In this document: positions 23,213 to 26,277 of the stretch, in pieces
Position numbering within the stretch: position 1 is the first letter of the stretch
How the letters are laid out: every line of letters starts with the position of its first letter
Assembly (NCBI GenBank): GCA_030632625.1
Contig: DAOVUK010000002.1
Coordinates: 1 to 26,277 of the forward strand
DNA length: 26,277 nt
Source of the DNA: Gammaproteobacteria bacterium
Lineage (GTDB): Bacteria > Pseudomonadota > Gammaproteobacteria > GRL18
Direction: 5' to 3'
Position numbers and translations under genes: made by a program
Notes under the pieces: model-generated
What the model saw: the letters and a program-made list of their open reading frames with translations, nothing else
Told to the model about the DNA's origin: nothing
Databases searched by the model: none

Positions 23213-23299
23213 AGGCGAATGAATTCGCCCCTACAGAGAAAAGGTTTAACTATTCAATAGCTTATGAATTCACAATTGTAGGGGCGAATTCATTCGCCT
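23213..23299. repeat. REP-like inverted repeat pair, 23-bp arms
   Basis: The left arm (23213-23235) and right arm (23277-23299) are exact reverse complements over 23 bases, separated by 41 bases. Each arm itself contains a small hairpin, GGCGAA-TGAA-TTCGCC, followed by a CCTAC tail (or GTAGG on the other side). This double hairpin-plus-tail layout is characteristic of REP/BIME-type elements. It is a different family from the GTAGAGACG palindromes in this window. Confidence 0.85.
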
Positions 23300-23410
23300 T
23301 ATTAATGGATTGATACAAACACTCTTATTTAAACACTATTTTTCTCCTTTAGTGACTTTTTTAGAGTCATGCACCACGATGTCTTGCAGTTATTCCCTTT
23401 AAAATACAGG

Positions 23411-23440
23411 CGCACTAAAATGGTGCACATTATTGGTGCG
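23411..23440. promoter_or_regulatory. Two overlapping NtrC-like enhancer sites
   Basis: The NtrC consensus is TGCACC-N5-GGTGCA. Site one (23411-23427) is CGCACTAAAATGGTGCA, with two mismatches; site two (23424-23440) is TGCACATTATTGGTGCG, also with two. They share the central TGCA and their centres are 13 bases apart. They lie roughly 115-130 bases before the start point expected from the sigma-54 element, a normal enhancer distance. A further TGCACC half-site is at 23370-23375. Confidence 0.65.
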
Positions 23441-23519
23441 AGACACTTATGTTAATCTCACACAATTCATATTGATTTTTAAGTGTCTGAATAATAGCCA
23501 TAAAACAAAAAAATAAAAA

Positions 23520-23535
23520 GTGGCACGATTAGTGC
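23520..23535 (+). promoter_or_regulatory. Sigma-54 (RpoN) promoter of nirB
   Basis: TGGCACGATTAGTGCT matches the -24/-12 consensus TGGCACG-N4-TTGCW with one mismatch (G for the first T of the -12 box). The spacing between the invariant GG and GC is exactly 10 bases, as required. It lies 60-75 bases before the nirB start, giving a leader of about 50 bases. With the NtrC-like sites upstream it suggests activation under nitrogen limitation. Confidence 0.8.
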
Positions 23536-23595
23536 TGTATAATAAATAATAAATGATTTGAATGTCCTCACGTAGTAGAGAGAATGGAGCAAAAT

Positions 23596-26028
23596 ATGAA
23601 AGAAAAGCTGGTTATGATCGGTAATGGTATGGCTGGTATGCGTACTGTTGAAGAGCTATTAAAAATAGCGCCTGATATGTATGACATTACGGTATTTGGT
23701 GATGAGCCATATGGTAACTATAACCGTATTTTGCTTTCTCCTGTCCTGGCGGGTGACAAAACCATTGATGACATCATGCTCAATACATTGCCATGGTATG
23801 AAGAAAATAATATTAAACTGCATGCCGGTAAACGAGTTAGCGAAATTAACCGTATTGCCCGGACTGTTACTTCAGAAGATGGCACAGTTGAAGAATATGA
23901 TCGTTTGTTAATTGCCACAGGTTCCACACCCTTTATTATTCCAGTGCCGGGCCATGATAAACAAGGTGTGATTGCTTTTCGTGATATCAAAGATGTCGAT
24001 ACCATGCTGGATGCCACCAAAGAATACAAACATGCCACCATTATTGGTGGCGGTTTGTTAGGACTTGAAGCAGCCAATGGCATGATGCAGCATGGTATGA
24101 AAGTTACAGTTGTGCATCTGGTTGATACGCTCATGGAGCGTCAGATGGATTCTGTATCTGGAAAAATGCTGAAAAAATCCCTTGAAGAGAAGGGCATGGA
24201 CTTTCGCATGGAAGCCCAGACCGCAGAAATTACCGGCAATGGTCGGGTCACAGGCGTTAAATTTGCTGACGGCACATCAATAGAAACTGATTTGGTGGTT
24301 ATGGCGGTCGGTATTCGTCCTAATATGGAACTGGCGCAAAAAGCAGGTCTGCATTGTGAACGCGGTATTGTTGTTAATGACACCATGCAAACTTATGATC
24401 CTAAAATTTATTCGGTTGGTGAGTGTGTTCAGCATCGTGGTGATACTTATGGTTTAGTGGCACCATTATTTGAGATGGCAAAAGTCTGCGCTAACCATCT
24501 GGCTCAAATGGGCATAGGTCTTTATGAAGGTTCAGTGACATCAACCAAATTAAAAGTGACCGGTATTGATTTGTTTTCTGCAGGTGATTTCATCGGTGAT
24601 GAAGACACAGAAGAAATGGTTATGCAGGATGCCAGCAGTGGTTTATACAAAAAGCTGGTGTTAAGAAACAATAAACTCGTGGGTGCCGTTTTATATGGCG
24701 ATACTAAAGAAGGTGCCTGGTACTTCCAGTTAATGCGCTCTGGTCAGAATATTTCTGACTTGCGTGACAAACTGCTTTTTGGCGAATCACATCTGGGCGA
24801 TTCGGGTCATGGCGGCGATCACATTCTGCATATGTCGGACGACACAGAAATTTGTGGTTGTAATGGTGTCTGTAAAGGTGACATTGTCAAGGCTATTACC
24901 GCCGAAGGTTTATTTACATTAGATGAAGTCAGATCTCATACCAAAGCATCAGCATCCTGTGGTTCCTGTACTGGACTGGTGGAGCAAATTCTGGAATCAA
25001 CTCTGGGCAGTGATTATGAAACCCCGGAAGCCAAACCACTGTGTAAATGTACTGATCATCCCCATGAAGCAGTACGTGAAGCCATTCGTGAACGAAAACT
25101 CACGTCAATTAAAGATGTCCGTCGCAGCCTGAACTGGAAAACTGAAGATGGCTGTCCAGCCTGTCGTATGGCATTGAACTACTATGTGCAAAGTGCATGG
25201 CACAATGAAGCTCAGGATGATCCGCAGTCACGTTTTATTAATGAAAGAGCCCATGCAAATATTCAAAAAGACGGCAAATATTCGGTGATTCCCAGAATGT
25301 GGGGTGGTATGACCACGCCGAATGAACTGCGTGCGATTGCCAATGTTGCTGAAAAATATGAAATAAAAGATGTTCACCTGACCGGTGGTCAGCGTATTGG
25401 TTTGTATGGTGTTGAAAAAGAAGTACTGCCGGAAATCTGGAAAGATTTAAATGATGCCGGAATGGTGTCAGGCCATGCTTATGGTAAAGCCATGCGTACG
25501 GTTAAAACCTGTGTGGGTAAACAATGGTGTCGTTTTGGTACACAGGATTCAACTGCTCTGGGTATTAAACTGGAAGAATTAACCTGGGCCTCCTGGATGC
25601 CGCATAAATTCAAACTGGCGGTTTCCGGTTGTCCCAGAAACTGTGCCGAAGCCACCATTAAAGACTTTGGTGTGGTTTGTGTGGATTCCGGTTATGAATT
25701 ACATATCGGTGGTAACGGCGGTATCAAGGTAAGAGCAACTGACCTTCTGTGTAATGTTAAAACGGAAGAAGAAGTGATGGAATACTGTGGTGCTTTCATC
25801 CAGTACTATCGTGAAGATGCACATTACCTTGAAAGAACCGCACCATGGGTTGAGCGTATTGGCTTTAGCAAGATTGAAGAAACCATTGTTAACGATGAAG
25901 CAAAGCGTAAACACTATAACAAACGTTTCCTTGAAGCACAGAAGATTTCTCAGGTTGATCCCTGGCAAGCACGTGCGACTGGTGGTGTTGCATCTCATGA
26001 GTTTGCTTCAATTAAAGTCGTCTCTTAA
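23596..26028 (+). CDS. nirB: Assimilatory-type nitrite reductase (NADH or NADPH), large subunit
   Basis: NirB reduces nitrite to ammonium in the cytoplasm with siroheme, [4Fe-4S], FAD and [2Fe-2S] centres. From the N-terminus: an FAD/NAD oxidoreductase domain (IGNGMAGMRTVEE, ATGSTPFIIPVPG, IIGGGLLGLEAANGM, VMAVGIRPN); a BFD-type cluster C420/C422/C455/C458; a second CxC...CxxC set C483/C485/C520/C523; and the sulfite/nitrite reductase domains with siroheme/[4Fe-4S] ligands C639, C645 (CVGKQWC), C679 and C683 (CPRNC). At 810 residues it is of normal length. I prefer the ATG at 23596, which has GGAG 6 bases upstream and gives MKEKLVMIGNGMAG; an ATG four codons earlier overlaps that site. nirD follows. 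The sigma-54/NtrC region suggests an assimilatory role. Confidence 0.96.
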   Translation: MKEKLVMIGNGMAGMRTVEELLKIAPDMYDITVFGDEPYGNYNRILLSPVLAGDKTIDDIMLNTLPWYEENNIKLHAGKRVSEINRIARTVTSEDGTVEEYDRLLIATGSTPFIIPVPGHDKQGVIAFRDIKDVDTMLDATKEYKHATIIGGGLLGLEAANGMMQHGMKVTVVHLVDTLMERQMDSVSGKMLKKSLEEKGMDFRMEAQTAEITGNGRVTGVKFADGTSIETDLVVMAVGIRPNMELAQKAGLHCERGIVVNDTMQTYDPKIYSVGECVQHRGDTYGLVAPLFEMAKVCANHLAQMGIGLYEGSVTSTKLKVTGIDLFSAGDFIGDEDTEEMVMQDASSGLYKKLVLRNNKLVGAVLYGDTKEGAWYFQLMRSGQNISDLRDKLLFGESHLGDSGHGGDHILHMSDDTEICGCNGVCKGDIVKAITAEGLFTLDEVRSHTKASASCGSCTGLVEQILESTLGSDYETPEAKPLCKCTDHPHEAVREAIRERKLTSIKDVRRSLNWKTEDGCPACRMALNYYVQSAWHNEAQDDPQSRFINERAHANIQKDGKYSVIPRMWGGMTTPNELRAIANVAEKYEIKDVHLTGGQRIGLYGVEKEVLPEIWKDLNDAGMVSGHAYGKAMRTVKTCVGKQWCRFGTQDSTALGIKLEELTWASWMPHKFKLAVSGCPRNCAEATIKDFGVVCVDSGYELHIGGNGGIKVRATDLLCNVKTEEEVMEYCGAFIQYYREDAHYLERTAPWVERIGFSKIEETIVNDEAKRKHYNKRFLEAQKISQVDPWQARATGGVASHEFASIKVVS

Positions 26029-26037
26029 TTTATAGCG

Positions 26038-26062
26038 CTCCCCTTTCTAACAGAAAGGGGAG
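26038..26062 (+). promoter_or_regulatory. Strong hairpin between nirB and nirD
   Basis: An 11-base perfect stem, CTCCCCTTTCT paired with AGAAAGGGGAG around AAC, starts 9 bases after the nirB stop. No U-tract follows, so it is not a standard terminator. The 3' arm ends in GGGGAG, a strong ribosome binding sequence 5 bases before an in-frame ATG at 26068. It may stabilise nirB mRNA or control translation of nirD. Confidence 0.7.
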
Positions 26063-26097
26063 ACTAAATGCCAGGTTTAATTTTTAGGATAGAAAAA

Positions 26098-26277
26098 ATG
26101 TCAAATTGGATAGAAGTAGGTCGGTTAGAAGAAATTCCACAGCAGGGTTCTCGAGTAGTTAAAACCAGTGATTTTAATATTGCTGTGTTTCGTACAGTGA
26201 ATGATGAAGTTTTTGCCGTTAAAGATGCCTGTCCTCACAAGCAGGGTCAGCTTTCTCAGGGCATTGTTCATGGCAAG
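26098..26277 (+). CDS. nirD: Nitrite reductase small subunit, NirD (cut by right edge)
   Basis: The first 60 residues are visible: MSNWIEVGRLEEIPQQGSRV, FNIAVFRTVNDEVFAVKDACPHKQGQLSQGIVHG. This is a NirD/Rieske-like small subunit, partner of NirB. The CPH of DACPHKQG is the first half of a Rieske [2Fe-2S] motif; the second half is beyond the window. E. coli NirD lacks these ligands, so this is the other, Rieske-bearing type. The ATG at 26098 has AGGA 8 bases upstream and gives the usual family N-terminus. An in-frame ATG at 26068 would add 10 residues and has a stronger ribosome binding site inside the hairpin. Confidence 0.92.
   Translation, partial: MSNWIEVGRLEEIPQQGSRVVKTSDFNIAVFRTVNDEVFAVKDACPHKQGQLSQGIVHGK

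Larger units (their letters stand above)
23001..23595. other. Long regulatory region between the c-di-GMP gene and nirB
   Basis: About 595 bases without a gene, annotated piece by piece in the entries that follow. From left to right: a short inverted repeat in the 5' leader of the c-di-GMP gene (TCAGGG/CCCTGA, 23013-23026), a 22-base palindrome (23068-23089), a 23-base inverted repeat pair (23213-23299), two overlapping NtrC-like sites (23411-23440), a sigma-54 promoter (23520-23535) and the nirB leader. Confidence 0.7.

Noticed and set aside
23213..23299. The 23-bp inverted repeat considered as ends of a small transposon (MITE)
   Set aside because: The 41-base spacer is too short, no target duplication is visible, and each arm forms its own hairpin, which fits a REP/BIME unit better.

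Overview
The window reads as a chromosomal segment of a gammaproteobacterium with a fairly AT-rich genome. The evidence is gene order. The block rluE - X - mnmA - hflD and the block clpS - clpA - infA - bpt - aat are both arrangements I know from gammaproteobacteria (E. coli for the first, Pseudomonas for the second). The protein sequences fit the same class. I cannot name genus or family from sequence alone. There are no tRNA or rRNA genes, CRISPR arrays, transposases or phage genes here. It is mostly core chromosome with a few unusual accessory genes.

Layout, left to right. (1) 1-3698, minus strand: a MoxR/VWA (Bat-type) operon, moxR - DUF58 - DUF4381 - VWA protein, cut by the left edge. 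(2) 3841-6818, minus strand: a tightly coupled operon, rluE - secreted unknown protein - mnmA - hflD, with two ATGA stop/start overlaps. (3) 7126-8907, plus strand: a solitary GspE/PilB-type secretion ATPase. (4) 8915-13546, minus strand: three envelope genes. They are a large coiled-coil protein with one membrane segment and a C-terminal SPOR-like domain, a DUF3313 lipoprotein, and an unusual secreted fusion of a polysaccharide deacetylase with a Bax-type glucosaminidase. (5) 13860-18933: the N-degron cluster, with clpS and clpA on plus and aat, bpt, a small unknown gene and infA on minus. (6) 19012-20453, plus: fetA-fetB-like ABC exporter genes. (7) 20469-23000, minus: a receiver-PAS-PAS-GGDEF-EAL cyclic-di-GMP protein. 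(8) 23001-26277: a long regulatory region, then nirB and the start of nirD. The promoter region carries a good sigma-54 element with NtrC-like sites upstream, which points to nitrogen control of nitrite reduction.

How the genes work together. Aat and Bpt place Leu/Phe on proteins with basic or acidic N-termini, ClpS recognises these N-degrons, and ClpA unfolds them for ClpP (not in the window). NirB and NirD together reduce nitrite to ammonium. The three envelope genes at 8915-13546 plausibly act on peptidoglycan or an exopolysaccharide, but that link is inference.

Non-coding structure is rich. There are three copies of a palindromic REP-like unit (one perfect 28-bp palindrome, and a pair that ends inside the infA stop codon). 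A second REP-like family forms a perfect 23-bp inverted repeat upstream of nirB. A strong hairpin lies between nirB and nirD. Several in-frame tandem repeats lie inside genes: 21-bp units in the SPOR protein, 12-bp units in mnmA, and trinucleotides giving aat a poly-Asn tail. I did not find a clear new defence or biosynthetic system. The most novel-looking items are the deacetylase-glucosaminidase fusion and the giant coiled-coil SPOR protein beside it.
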